From contig NZ_VCHY01000010.1 of NCBI RefSeq assembly GCF_005877885.1, positions 62,001 to 126,000 of the forward strand: a DNA stretch of 64,000 nt, written 5' to 3'. Under the pieces are notes generated by a model. The model saw nothing but the letters and a program-made list of their open reading frames with translations. It was not told the DNA's origin and ran no database searches. Numbering within the stretch: the stretch's first letter is position 1; the number at the start of each line of letters is the position of its first letter. This DNA is from Labilibacter sediminis. GTDB lineage: Bacteria; Bacteroidota; Bacteroidia; Bacteroidales; Marinilabiliaceae. Of the stretch, positions 9,680 to 19,477 are shown one piece after another. The position numbers and the translations under genes are program-made.

Positions 9680-12487
9680 CTATATACCCTTATCCATTTT
9701 TTCCATTACTTTCTTCTGATACTCTGAAGGTGTTAGTCCTGTGTGCTTTTTGAATATTCTATAAAAAGAAGATTTGGAATTAAAACCTGCATCAAAACCT
9801 ATTGACAAAAGAGTATAATGAGCCATGTCTTTGTTATTCAACATCATTTTCACATGCTCAACTCTATAGTTATTTACATAATCATAGAAGTTTTGATTGA
9901 GAAGATCATTAAATATAGAAGAAAGAGTATTGGTTGAAACATTCAGTTTATCGGCCAAATCCTTTAGGGAGAGTTCCGGATTTAAATATTCTTTTTCCTC
10001 TTCCATTATTCTCTTCAGTTCCTCTATTCTTTGTTTATCTGCCAGACTTAATTTATCCTCCTCAACTTTCTTTTTCCTCTTTCTAACAACAACTTTTCCA
10101 GAAACATAATAGCCTATTAGCACGAATAAAACGATAAGAATAGGCAATACTATCCGAAGGATCTTACCTCCAAAAGAAGGATTAACATTTAATGTAGTAC
10201 TAACAACTTGTGTAGACCAAATCCCATCATTATTCGCAGCCTTAAAATCTATAAGGTATTCACCTGAACCATGAACAGGAATACTTACCCATGGTGAATG
10301 TTCATTAACCAGAGTCCACTCTTTTTCACCTCTAAATTTCCACGCGACTTTATTTTGGTGAGCGGAAGTAAATGACATTGGAGCAACATATAGTTCAAAT
10401 TTCTTATGGTTTTTACCAATTGTTATTTCATAGTTCTCCCCGGATAGTCTTATCAAATTATTAGATTCTTCTATTCCATCTAACCTATACTTCTTAATAA
10501 CTACACCTGGCGCATTGTGATTAACGACCATAGTGGAAGGGTTAAAATAAATCCATCCTTGAGTATTGGCAAAAAATATGATCCCATTCTCAGATTTCAG
10601 TCCTGCTTTTTGAATAAACTGCCCGGATAGAAGTCCATTTTCATATGAGTAATGAGTAAGCTTAACTTCCGGGAGCTCAATACGAGTTAGGCCTTTAAGG
10701 TGACTAATCCAACTTACTTTCTCATTTTCAAAAACAATGGCACAAACTTCATTTTCTTTTAAACCATTTTTTGTTGAAATAGTAACAAACTCACCTTTTA
10801 CTTTATCAAAGAAAGCAACTCCGCTATCTGTAGAACCCAACCAAATAGTTCCTCCCGGAGTTTCGTTAATGCTAGTCAGTTTAGTAAAACCTTTTTTTGT
10901 AGCTTCGTCATTACCAATAGTATAATTAAGCCATTTATTTGTTGATGGATTATACTTGAATATACCTAAATTTCGAGCACATATCCATAACTTACCTTCG
11001 TTGTCATAATGTACGTTAGTAAATAACCTATTGTTTAACTTAGGATTCTTAGCATCATAATGTTTAGCCACCTCTATTACGTCATAAGGTCGCTTATTAT
11101 ATTTAACATTAAATAACCCTTGATTAGACGCTAACCAAATCTCATTACTTTTCCCATTACATAGGTCATTGATTTCTATTTCTTCGAAATCTTTTAAGTG
11201 AACATGAAAATATTTCTCGAATCTGAGATCTATCCAGATCAATCCTTCACTTTTTGAGACTGCCCATAGAGATCTTTCGCCAGCCCTTTTTAGTATGGAT
11301 ATATCGTTGGGCAGATCGAAAGACAATTCTGTTGTTTTTCTTAATCCATTATCCAGTATGGGCGAGATTCTTGCTTTATACAACTTTGAGTTATCTTCCC
11401 CTCCTTCAATCCAATAAAAAACATTACTAACAACTATTCCTAACTGAGCTCCTTGCGATAAGGATAAGTAATCCCCTCCTCCTTTTATAGGTCGGTTATA
11501 AAAAAATTGTTTAGTCCAATCCAGTTTATAAAGTCCGTTCAATGTACCCACAAAAAGCACTCCTGAACGATCTGTATGTAAGGCAAATATATTTTTACTC
11601 CCTAAATAGCCATGCTGTTCAAGCTTACTCTCCACATGAATTAACTTACCCGTTTTCTGTTCATAATAAGCTAATTCCTTAAAGGCATCATTCAACCACA
11701 GTCGATTATTTTTTCCAAAAGTAAAATCTATAATCTCATTTTTAACCGACAGTACATGTTTAAATGAATCGCTATCCAATATATATTGATATATATTATT
11801 CCCCACGCTAGCCCATAACTCACCAGATGGGCCTCTAGAAATTTCACCAGACTTAAATTGTCTTACTTTTCTTTGAAGTTTAAACTTATAATTTTTAACA
11901 ATACTATCATTTTTATTTATCTCTGATATTACATCATCATCATGTAAAACCCATGTGGATTGCAATTGCTTATCATACCAAACATTAAACACCTTTCGAA
12001 AATCCCCAATGGATAACAACTCTCCATCATTAATAACCTTAACAAGCCCTTTGGTTAGTCCTATCCATAAGTGAGACTCATCATCCAGTTCCATTGAAAT
12101 CGCTCTGCCATATTGATATTTAGTTTCTCCTTTAAGAGGATATACCCTTTGTATTGTTTTGTTTTGTAGATTATATTTCATTACATCCCCATTGTGTAAT
12201 GAAAACCAAAGGGTATCCTCACGAATCAAAAGAGAAATGACTTGATGTTTTCTCCAATTAATAGAATCACTAACTGCAGGGAAAACCTTTTCCATTTCAA
12301 AACCATCATACCTATATAATCCTTCTCGCGTTCCAATCCACATAAAACCATCGTCATCCTGGTCTAAGGCAGTCACCTTCATCTCATAATCTAAAGGAAA
12401 AGACACTTTCTCAAAAAAAGGTGTTGCTCCTTTAAGTATGAAGATATATAGTATAAATATTGTTGTAGTAAATATTCTTTTTTTCAT
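9680..12487 (-). CDS. Membrane-bound propeller-sensor AraC-family regulator (no kinase)
   Basis: One-component regulator with the sensor of an HTCS but no signalling cassette. A signal peptide is followed by a two-component-regulator-type beta-propeller with repeats such as DGFMWIGTREGLYRYDG. A Y_Y_Y-type domain (about 650-770), one transmembrane helix (ILRIVLPILIVLFVLIGYYV, about 770-795) and a charged, possibly coiled linker lead into a C-terminal AraC helix-turn-helix (LSLKDLADKLNVS and IGFDAGFNSKSSFYRIFKKH). I see no histidine-kinase H-box and no receiver domain. An ATG 12 bases upstream (12499) is possible, but the start at 12487 gives a standard lysine-led signal peptide. It is divergent from the GH141/sulfatase run at 12943 and upstream of the beta-helix gene at 4824, its likely targets. 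Confidence 0.88.
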   Translation of the reverse strand: MKKRIFTTTIFILYIFILKGATPFFEKVSFPLDYEMKVTALDQDDDGFMWIGTREGLYRYDGFEMEKVFPAVSDSINWRKHQVISLLIREDTLWFSLHNGDVMKYNLQNKTIQRVYPLKGETKYQYGRAISMELDDESHLWIGLTKGLVKVINDGELLSIGDFRKVFNVWYDKQLQSTWVLHDDDVISEINKNDSIVKNYKFKLQRKVRQFKSGEISRGPSGELWASVGNNIYQYILDSDSFKHVLSVKNEIIDFTFGKNNRLWLNDAFKELAYYEQKTGKLIHVESKLEQHGYLGSKNIFALHTDRSGVLFVGTLNGLYKLDWTKQFFYNRPIKGGGDYLSLSQGAQLGIVVSNVFYWIEGGEDNSKLYKARISPILDNGLRKTTELSFDLPNDISILKRAGERSLWAVSKSEGLIWIDLRFEKYFHVHLKDFEEIEINDLCNGKSNEIWLASNQGLFNVKYNKRPYDVIEVAKHYDAKNPKLNNRLFTNVHYDNEGKLWICARNLGIFKYNPSTNKWLNYTIGNDEATKKGFTKLTSINETPGGTIWLGSTDSGVAFFDKVKGEFVTISTKNGLKENEVCAIVFENEKVSWISHLKGLTRIELPEVKLTHYSYENGLLSGQFIQKAGLKSENGIIFFANTQGWIYFNPSTMVVNHNAPGVVIKKYRLDGIEESNNLIRLSGENYEITIGKNHKKFELYVAPMSFTSAHQNKVAWKFRGEKEWTLVNEHSPWVSIPVHGSGEYLIDFKAANNDGIWSTQVVSTTLNVNPSFGGKILRIVLPILIVLFVLIGYYVSGKVVVRKRKKKVEEDKLSLADKQRIEELKRIMEEEKEYLNPELSLKDLADKLNVSTNTLSSIFNDLLNQNFYDYVNNYRVEHVKMMLNNKDMAHYTLLSIGFDAGFNSKSSFYRIFKKHTGLTPSEYQKKVMEKMDKGI

Positions 12488-12499
12488 GCTGCAAAACAA

Positions 12500-12942
12500 T
12501 TATAAATCTCATCCAAAACTCCAATTGATTAAATTTAAAATCTTTATCAAACCAGATATTTATAGAGAAAAATAGCGGTTCAAAATAGTTATTTTCTTTT
12601 TGCATTCAAAGAATATCTAAGTCCTAAAAATGTAATATATAAATAGACACTATAAATCAAACTAATATCAACAAGGTAGAATACTATTATATTTTATTCT
12701 GCACAGACTACTATCTTTGACAATGACAATACATTACGCTTAAAATATTTATCCATACATGTTTTTAGTCCTTACTACAACTATATATGTAATCACACCT
12801 AATTTATTCAATGCAAATTAAGTCTAACTAAAAGATAAGACGTACTAACCCACCATTAAGACAAGATCAAGGCTAGTAATACAGTATTTTGGAATGAAAA
12901 TAATTAATTGCAAGTATTATATAAACATTCATTACTAATGTC
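12500..12942. other. Divergent intergenic regulatory region
   Basis: AT-rich 443-base stretch between the propeller-AraC regulator (-) and the GH141-like gene (+). TATCTTTG at 12712-12719 on the plus strand fits the -7 consensus TAnnTTTG, but no good -33 element precedes it. No open frame or RNA gene was seen. Confidence 0.4.
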
Positions 12943-15576
12943 ATGATGAGAATAAGAAAAACCTTAATACTAACAGTACTTATTATTTACCCATTTCTAT
13001 TGTGGTCGAAAGAGATTCATATTAAATCCGGTGGCAATGATCACAACGTTGGAACTTATGAGAATCCTTTGAAGACAATAAAAGGAGCTCGAGATATAAT
13101 TAGAAAGTTAAGCATGAAAGAAAGACATCAGAATATAGATGTAATATTACATGATGGAAAATATTTCATGGATGAAACTGTTGTCTTTTCCATAGAGGAT
13201 AGTGCTCCTGATGGATATATATATAAATATAAGGCTGCAAAAGGAGCTACCCCTATTTTAACTTCAGGAGTTACCATAACAGGGTGGAAAAAAATAAAAA
13301 GCAAACCCAAAGGACTACCTGAGATTTCAAAAGAGCATATATGGGTAGCTGATATCCCCCACAACACTGGAAAATTTTATGTGCTTTATGATGGGAATAA
13401 AAGATTGACAAGAGCTCGTAACAAAGGCTTTAATATGCCTGAAGTGAAATTTAAAAAATTTGCCAGTCGTAATGTTGCACAAAATAAAGATAGGGCGCTA
13501 TTGAAAAAACTTCCTTTCCCTCAAGAGGTGATCAAAAAATGGGAGAACCTTAATGATATTGAAGCATTCTTTTGTCCGGTTCCATGGTGTGTTAACTATT
13601 CACCTATTGAAAGAGTTGATGAAGAAAACCAGATAGCCTGGCTTAAATACGAGGCTAATTCTCCTCCATTCACCACACCCAAAAACTACAATCCGGCCTA
13701 CATTGAAAATGTAATTGATTTTCTAGACGAGCCGGGAGAATGGGTTGTAAACACCAAAACAAAAAAAATATACTACTGGCCAATAAATGGAACACCGGGA
13801 AATGACATTATTGCTCCTTCTCTTATAGAATATATAAAAGTAGAAGGTGATATTAATTATAATGAGGCAGTTGACATTCCTGTTCGAAATATAAATTTTA
13901 AAGGCCTAACTTTTAAGCATGGAAACAGATATCAATGGTGGGATGATCATAAAGGATGGGGTATTCAACACGATTGGGATAAATTTGATACCCCCAATGC
14001 TCTCATACGCTTTCGAGGTGCAGCGAATTGTACGATTGAAGAGTGCCACTTTACTGCTTCAGGATGTTCGGCAATTAGATTAGACTTACATGCGCAAAAT
14101 ATCAACATCAAAAATAATCTAATCAACCATGTAGGACACATGGGAATATTACTGTGTGGATATGGCCCAGGTACTAAAGATGTTAACAAAAATAACATAA
14201 TCACAAATAATATAATCGACCACTGTGGTGAAGTTATCTGGCATGGACATGCGATTTTTGTTTGGCAGAGTGGGGAGAACTACATTGCCAATAACTTAAT
14301 TCAAAATTGCCCGAGAAAAGCCATAGGCATTTGTGGTGTACGAGGTCCCATATTTAAAGAAGGGCCTTCAGTAGATTGGGATGAAGCAAGCAAGACCTTA
14401 CGGTGGAACGAAATAGATTCTTCCTTACAAAACAGCCACAATATAACTCAAGAAGCCATATTACCATATTTACATGCCCGAAATAATTTGGTAGAATATA
14501 ATGAGGTATATCGATGCAGAACTAAAATTGGGGATGGTGCAGCTCTGAATGTTTCCGGCGCCGGAACAGGAAACATTGTTCGCTCAAACATATTAATTGA
14601 TGTGGTTGGAAATGGAATGAGAACAGATGACTGGCAAAGAGGAACTGAGTTTTCGAACAATATAATTTGTAGTGGAGGAATTGTACACAAGGGACACAAC
14701 CACATTACTAACAATATTTTTCACAACACAAACATTAGATTCACCACTTATCCAGAGCAGCAACCTAATCCTGGCTCAAAGGTAAACAATAACATCATGT
14801 TTTTTACGCGTAAAAATATATCTCCTTATACAGAGAGAAAAACCAAAGACATTTATACACCTGATGATTGCATACTAAAGAACAATATTTACTATTCTAC
14901 AGAGGATCCAGAGAAAATAAGTGATTTTATCAATCTCAATCAATCTGAAAAAGGATGGGAAGAGGGTTCGCGTGTAGTTAACCCAATGTTTGCAAAGCCA
15001 ATTCCAAACTTCCGAAAAGTTAAAGCTCAGGACTTCAAGCTGTCACCTAATTCTCCGGCCTATAATACCGGTTTCTCGAAAATTGAATATGATAAATTCG
15101 GTTTAAGAAAAGACTTCCCTCTTAAATTGCAAAAAAAGATATTTCCCATAGCAAGTGGGGAATGGATTTCAAAAGATGCTGACATATCCTTTTCATCAAC
15201 GCAAAATGCGATACCCGATTATGCTCAGGTTTTATTGCATAGCCATGAAGAGCCCGATATTGAGTATGCCATTCGAAGCCGGAAGGAACACATGCCTTAT
15301 ATCATCCTTGATTTAAAACAATCGAAACAAATAAATTCCTTAAGGGTGATTGGTTCGGGTAAAGATGGAGACGACAATAACAAAACACTAACCATTTATT
15401 TATCTTACGATAAGACAAATTGGACAGAGATATGGAAAAATGACCCCTATAATACTAAGTCGGGACGAATGTGGGATATTTTTCCAGATAGTCAGAAACA
15501 TGCCAGATATGTAAAGATTGGCTTAAAAGAAAAAGGTATATTAACTTTGAAAAACATTAATATTTATGGAAAATAA
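12943..15576 (+). CDS. GH141-like beta-helix glycosidase with C-terminal discoidin-like domain
   Basis: An 877-aa secreted protein with a Sec signal peptide (about 1-22; ATGs at 12943 and 12946 are both possible). The parallel beta-helix domain starts GTYENPLKTIKGARDII and contains conserved blocks GHMGILLCGYGPGTKDVNKN, FVWQSGENYI, NVSGAGTGNIVR and RTDDWQRGTEF. It is clearly homologous to the 780-aa lipoprotein at 54289. The last about 130 residues (YIILDLKQSKQINSLRVIG and ARYVKIGL) resemble an F5/8-type C (CBM32-like) sugar-binding domain absent from that paralogue. GH141 contains alpha-L-fucosidases and occurs in fucoidan loci, so a fucose-directed exo-enzyme is likely, but the GH141 assignment rests on my recall of the family. 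It overlaps the next sulfatase gene by 11 bases. Confidence 0.75.
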   Translation: MMRIRKTLILTVLIIYPFLLWSKEIHIKSGGNDHNVGTYENPLKTIKGARDIIRKLSMKERHQNIDVILHDGKYFMDETVVFSIEDSAPDGYIYKYKAAKGATPILTSGVTITGWKKIKSKPKGLPEISKEHIWVADIPHNTGKFYVLYDGNKRLTRARNKGFNMPEVKFKKFASRNVAQNKDRALLKKLPFPQEVIKKWENLNDIEAFFCPVPWCVNYSPIERVDEENQIAWLKYEANSPPFTTPKNYNPAYIENVIDFLDEPGEWVVNTKTKKIYYWPINGTPGNDIIAPSLIEYIKVEGDINYNEAVDIPVRNINFKGLTFKHGNRYQWWDDHKGWGIQHDWDKFDTPNALIRFRGAANCTIEECHFTASGCSAIRLDLHAQNINIKNNLINHVGHMGILLCGYGPGTKDVNKNNIITNNIIDHCGEVIWHGHAIFVWQSGENYIANNLIQNCPRKAIGICGVRGPIFKEGPSVDWDEASKTLRWNEIDSSLQNSHNITQEAILPYLHARNNLVEYNEVYRCRTKIGDGAALNVSGAGTGNIVRSNILIDVVGNGMRTDDWQRGTEFSNNIICSGGIVHKGHNHITNNIFHNTNIRFTTYPEQQPNPGSKVNNNIMFFTRKNISPYTERKTKDIYTPDDCILKNNIYYSTEDPEKISDFINLNQSEKGWEEGSRVVNPMFAKPIPNFRKVKAQDFKLSPNSPAYNTGFSKIEYDKFGLRKDFPLKLQKKIFPIASGEWISKDADISFSSTQNAIPDYAQVLLHSHEEPDIEYAIRSRKEHMPYIILDLKQSKQINSLRVIGSGKDGDDNNKTLTIYLSYDKTNWTEIWKNDPYNTKSGRMWDIFPDSQKHARYVKIGLKEKGILTLKNINIYGK

Positions 15577-17350
15577 AATAAATATCACTACGCATATCTT
15601 CTTAAAATGGCTTTTATCCTGCCTTTTTATATTATTTATCGTTACACCTACAGAAGCCATAGAAAGAAAAAAAAGCAAAAAACCTAATGTTATCATAGTA
15701 CTAACGGATGACCAAGGTTATGGGGAAATAGCTGCACATGGCAATCCATATATAAAAACACCAAACCTGGATAAACTATGGGGAGATGGTGTCAGACTTG
15801 ATAATTTTCATGTTAACTCTGTTTGCTCGCCTTCAAGAGCTGCTTTGCTTACCGGAAGATATGCAAGCAGAACAGGCGTCTGGCACACTTTAGGCAGCCG
15901 AAATATGATTTGGGATAATGAAAAAACAATGGCAGACTATTTTAAGGCAGGAGGTTATCATACTATGATGTCAGGGAAATGGCATCTTGGAGACAATTAC
16001 CCTTACCGACCCGAGGACAAAGGGTTTGATGAAGTATTTAGAATTGGTGGAGGCAGTCTAGGTCAAATAGCTGATTATTGGGGCAATGGATTATGGGACG
16101 GTCATTATTGGAATGGTGCAAAATGGGTTGAAACAAAAGGTTTTTGCACCGATGTTCAATTTGAAGCCGTTTTTAATTTTATCAAGGAACATAAAAACGA
16201 AGCATTTTTTACTTATTTAGCTACAACTGCACCTCACTCTCCAATTGGTGCTGATGACAAATATGTAGATCCTTATTTAAAAATGGGATTAAAAGAAAAT
16301 GTGGCAAAATTTTATGGCATGGTCACTAACATCGACGAAAATTTAGGTAAACTGCGTCATTTACTGGATGAACTACATATGGCTGACAATACCATTTTAA
16401 TTTTTGCATCGGATAATGGTTCTGCATGCGATAAACAAGGAGATTCATATAATGCTGGTATGAGAGGACATAAAGGGGATTGTTATGATGGCGGACATCG
16501 TGTTCCCTGTTTTATATATTGGCCCGATGGTAAAATTACCGGAGGCAAAGACATTAAACAAGTTACCGCACATATTGATTTACTACCTACGCTTTTATCG
16601 GCCTGTAACATCAAAAACACTTTTAAAACAAACGTTGATGGTATAAACCTACTCCCTTATTTATCCGGGAAAGAAGATTCTTGGCCTTCGCGTACCCTGG
16701 TAACCGAATCAAAAGTAAATTCCAGAACAAAGCTGTTTAAGTCAAGTGCTGTTATTACTGATGAGTGGCGTTTGGTACAAGGGGAAGAATTATTCAACAT
16801 ACAAACAGATCCTGGTCAAAAAGAAGATATTTCAACAGGTAATCCTGAAAAAGTAAAGGAACTAAAAAATTCATATACGCAATGGTATAATTCTGTTTCT
16901 TCAAAATTCGATCAAAAACAATTAATCCCCATTGGTCATCAAGTGGAGAAGGAAGTGCTACTCACAGCAATGGATGTATTTCCCTTAAAAGAAGGTGCCA
17001 GTGCTAAAACGGTTTGGAATCAAAAAGGTGTGGTTAAAGGCCAAATGAATCATGGCCTTTGGGCCATTGATGTAAAGGAAGAGGGCACCTATGAAGTTGC
17101 ACTATATCGCTGGCATCCTTCTTTAAATTATGCCTTTAATAAATCAGTGCCCAAGTCAAGAGCAGTAGACTTCACTGAAGGTCAGGTAATCATACAGAAC
17201 AATTCACTTACAAAAACAATTAGCCCAAAGGCATTTAATACTATATTTCAGGTTACTCTCCAAAAAGGCGCCTGTACTTTAGATGCTAATTTTGCCAATT
17301 CTAAAGGAGAAAAGACTTCTGCATACTATGTAATTATTAGCAAAATATAG
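15566..17350 (+). CDS. S1 sulfatase with C-terminal beta-sandwich
   Basis: Type-I sulfatase of 594 aa. It has a Sec signal peptide (about 1-31), the LTDDQGYG metal-binding motif (Asp48-Asp49), and formylglycine motif C-S-P-S-R with Cys87 followed by LLTGRYASRTG. GKWHLGDNYP, APHSP and SDNGSA are the other active-site motifs. A roughly 120-residue beta-rich extension (about 470-594) follows the usual sulfatase end. The ATG lies inside the last 11 bases of the GH141-like gene, so the two are translationally coupled. A strong terminator follows at 17377. Confidence 0.93.
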   Translation: MENKINITTHIFLKWLLSCLFILFIVTPTEAIERKKSKKPNVIIVLTDDQGYGEIAAHGNPYIKTPNLDKLWGDGVRLDNFHVNSVCSPSRAALLTGRYASRTGVWHTLGSRNMIWDNEKTMADYFKAGGYHTMMSGKWHLGDNYPYRPEDKGFDEVFRIGGGSLGQIADYWGNGLWDGHYWNGAKWVETKGFCTDVQFEAVFNFIKEHKNEAFFTYLATTAPHSPIGADDKYVDPYLKMGLKENVAKFYGMVTNIDENLGKLRHLLDELHMADNTILIFASDNGSACDKQGDSYNAGMRGHKGDCYDGGHRVPCFIYWPDGKITGGKDIKQVTAHIDLLPTLLSACNIKNTFKTNVDGINLLPYLSGKEDSWPSRTLVTESKVNSRTKLFKSSAVITDEWRLVQGEELFNIQTDPGQKEDISTGNPEKVKELKNSYTQWYNSVSSKFDQKQLIPIGHQVEKEVLLTAMDVFPLKEGASAKTVWNQKGVVKGQMNHGLWAIDVKEEGTYEVALYRWHPSLNYAFNKSVPKSRAVDFTEGQVIIQNNSLTKTISPKAFNTIFQVTLQKGACTLDANFANSKGEKTSAYYVIISKI

Positions 17351-17376
17351 CTGTTCTATTTTCGCTTTAAACTGCC

Positions 17377-17412
17377 AGGCTGATGTATCAACATCAGCCT
17401 TTATTTTTATGA
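17377..17412 (+). terminator. Rho-independent terminator after the GH141-sulfatase pair
   Basis: A perfect 10-bp stem (AGGCTGATGT with ACATCAGCCT), 4-base loop ATCA, then a T-rich run. It separates the GH141-sulfatase pair from the sulfatase operon that starts near 17986. Confidence 0.85.
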
Positions 17413-17979
17413 AAAATCACTAGTGACCGAGTATTTTGAAAAATCTATTCAATCCCTCTGGATTTGTTAGGTGTTGGGCATTTTTCGTTTGCTATAAATA
17501 TGTACCTTCTGAGGAGTTGAATATTATCTTTTAGTCCGACACCAATGATAAAAACTTTTATTCCCCTATTCATTCAAAATAAATACCACTGAAAAGCATT
17601 TATAGTAGAACCCTCAACTTTAAACAAAGAGTTCTAAATGTTCTTTAGGATCAAACCGCCTATAAATAGTGTGATTCAAATAAAAATTAAGAAGATTAGC
17701 AGGCAATATTTAATAACCTGACTTTCAAACTAACTTGTTAATTAAAATCTGAACTTTAAAATCTTAATAGAACACAGGTTTATACGGCATTCAGTATAAT
17801 TAATTGCTTTAAGTAAGTCTTGCACATTCCTTACTAATATACGTGAAATAAATGCTAATTATTGGCATGTATCAATCGTTATTTAGTGTCCTAACAGTAT
17901 CTGAGACCTTAATAAAAGTTCATTTGTACCTGATTTTATCAATTGCTACCATTCTTAATAAATTGTTGACTAACATTGT
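17413..17979. other. Intergenic region upstream of the four-sulfatase/GH29 operon
   Basis: About 570 AT-rich bases. No open frame, RNA gene or clear TAnnTTTG box was found. Its position implies that it holds the promoter of the operon at 17986-26077. Confidence 0.4.
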
Positions 17980-17985
17980 TTGAAA

Positions 17986-19467
17986 ATGAAATCATCTATG
18001 AAAAAACAGTTAGTAATTATAACCTTCATTTGCTTTTATAGTTTTCTGTTAGTGGCGCAAAAAACTGGAGTATCTAAACAACCTAATATCATTTTAATGA
18101 TGTGTGATGATTTAGGTTATGGGGATACAGGTTTTAATGGCAGCAAAACTGTATTAACACCAAACCTGGATCATTTGGCTCAAAAGGGAATAAAGTTTAC
18201 TCGCTTTTTTTCAGGTTCACCTGTATGTTCACCCACAAGGGGTACTTGTTTAACTGGGCGTCATCACTTCCGTTATGGTATTTGGAAAGCCAATACCGGG
18301 CGTGTTCCTGAACAGGAAATCACCATTCCTGAAGTACTTCATAAAAATGGATACGCTACAGGGCACTTTGGGAAATGGCATCTTGGTGCTCCACACAAAG
18401 AATATAAGGGAAAAGGTGGTGGTGAAAACGCCTTTTGCCCACCTGAGTGGTTTAAGTATGATGAGTCCTTTATTACACACCACTCTGTAAAATTATACAA
18501 CCCCTATGGTGAAAATGGAGAGGAAGCATTAAACTCTGGTAACCCATACTGGCACAACGGTGAGCGTGTCACGAAAAATATCACAGGCGATGACAATCGC
18601 ATTATCATGGATCGGGTAATACCCTGGGTAGAACAACAATCAAAAGCTGAAAATCCTTTTTTTATGGTTCTATGGTGGCATACTCCCCATACTCCTGTTG
18701 ATGCTAGTCCAAAACACAGGGCCATTTATAAGCATTTGCCTGAAAGAGAACAAAAGTATTACGGAGCCATTACAGCCATGGATGAGCAAGTAGGTCGATT
18801 GATGGAGAAATTAAGAGCCATCAGGCAACTTGAAAATACTATAATATGGTTTTGCAGTGATAATGGCCCAATAAAACCTGGATCTACAGCTGGCTTAAAA
18901 GGTTCCAAAGGACAGTTATATAATGGCGGTGTAGTGGTTCCAGCCTTTCTTTTTTGGGAAGGGAAAGCCAAAGCAGGAAGAGTGGTTGATATGCCCTGCT
19001 CTACTTTGGACTATTTACCTACTCTTTTTGATATTACAGGGATTCCCCAGATTACAGATAGACCAATAGATGGAATCTCACTTCTGCCTATGATCAATGG
19101 CGAGAATGAGAAACGCAGCAAAGGCATTCCATTTAGGTTTGAAAATGCACGTGCTGGTGCTCCTCGTGGCGGATTGTTGAAAGGAAAATACAAATACCTC
19201 ACCTGGTTTGATCAAGCAGGGAAAAATAAAGATTTACTGTTTGATATTATGGCAGATATACATGAGACAAACGATATTAGCCAACTGCATCCTGAAATAG
19301 TTATGGAACTTAAAGCAGAAACCGATGCGTTTTTACAATCAGCAAAAAAAAGTTTTGAAGGTGAAGATTATAACGATGACAAATATGTTCCTTCAGCCAA
19401 GTGGATGACCACCAACTATAAAGCCTCTGGTGGAAAAAAAGGAAAGAAAGCAAACAAAAATAAATAG
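17986..19467 (+). CDS. S1 sulfatase with C-x-P-T-R motif and lysine-rich tail
   Basis: Type-I sulfatase of about 493 aa and first gene of an operon with three more sulfatases and a GH29. It has a Sec signal peptide (an ATG at 17998 is also possible; TTG at 17980 is less likely), the MMCDDLGYGDTG metal-binding motif, and the formylglycine site C-S-P-T-R (Cys81 from this start) followed by CLTGRHHFRYG. GKWHLGAPH, WWHTPHTP and CSDNGPI follow. Thr replaces the more common Ser in the motif, which formylglycine-generating enzymes tolerate. The protein ends in a basic tail GGKKGKKANKNK. The stop lies 10 bases before the next ATG. Confidence 0.93.
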   Translation: MKSSMKKQLVIITFICFYSFLLVAQKTGVSKQPNIILMMCDDLGYGDTGFNGSKTVLTPNLDHLAQKGIKFTRFFSGSPVCSPTRGTCLTGRHHFRYGIWKANTGRVPEQEITIPEVLHKNGYATGHFGKWHLGAPHKEYKGKGGGENAFCPPEWFKYDESFITHHSVKLYNPYGENGEEALNSGNPYWHNGERVTKNITGDDNRIIMDRVIPWVEQQSKAENPFFMVLWWHTPHTPVDASPKHRAIYKHLPEREQKYYGAITAMDEQVGRLMEKLRAIRQLENTIIWFCSDNGPIKPGSTAGLKGSKGQLYNGGVVVPAFLFWEGKAKAGRVVDMPCSTLDYLPTLFDITGIPQITDRPIDGISLLPMINGENEKRSKGIPFRFENARAGAPRGGLLKGKYKYLTWFDQAGKNKDLLFDIMADIHETNDISQLHPEIVMELKAETDAFLQSAKKSFEGEDYNDDKYVPSAKWMTTNYKASGGKKGKKANKNK

Positions 19468-19477
19468 TCTTAGAAAA

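Noticed and set aside
19430-19477. Upstream GTG start for the second sulfatase of the operon
   Set aside because: It would overlap the previous gene and put a basic segment before the signal peptide; ATG 19478 gives a normal signal peptide.
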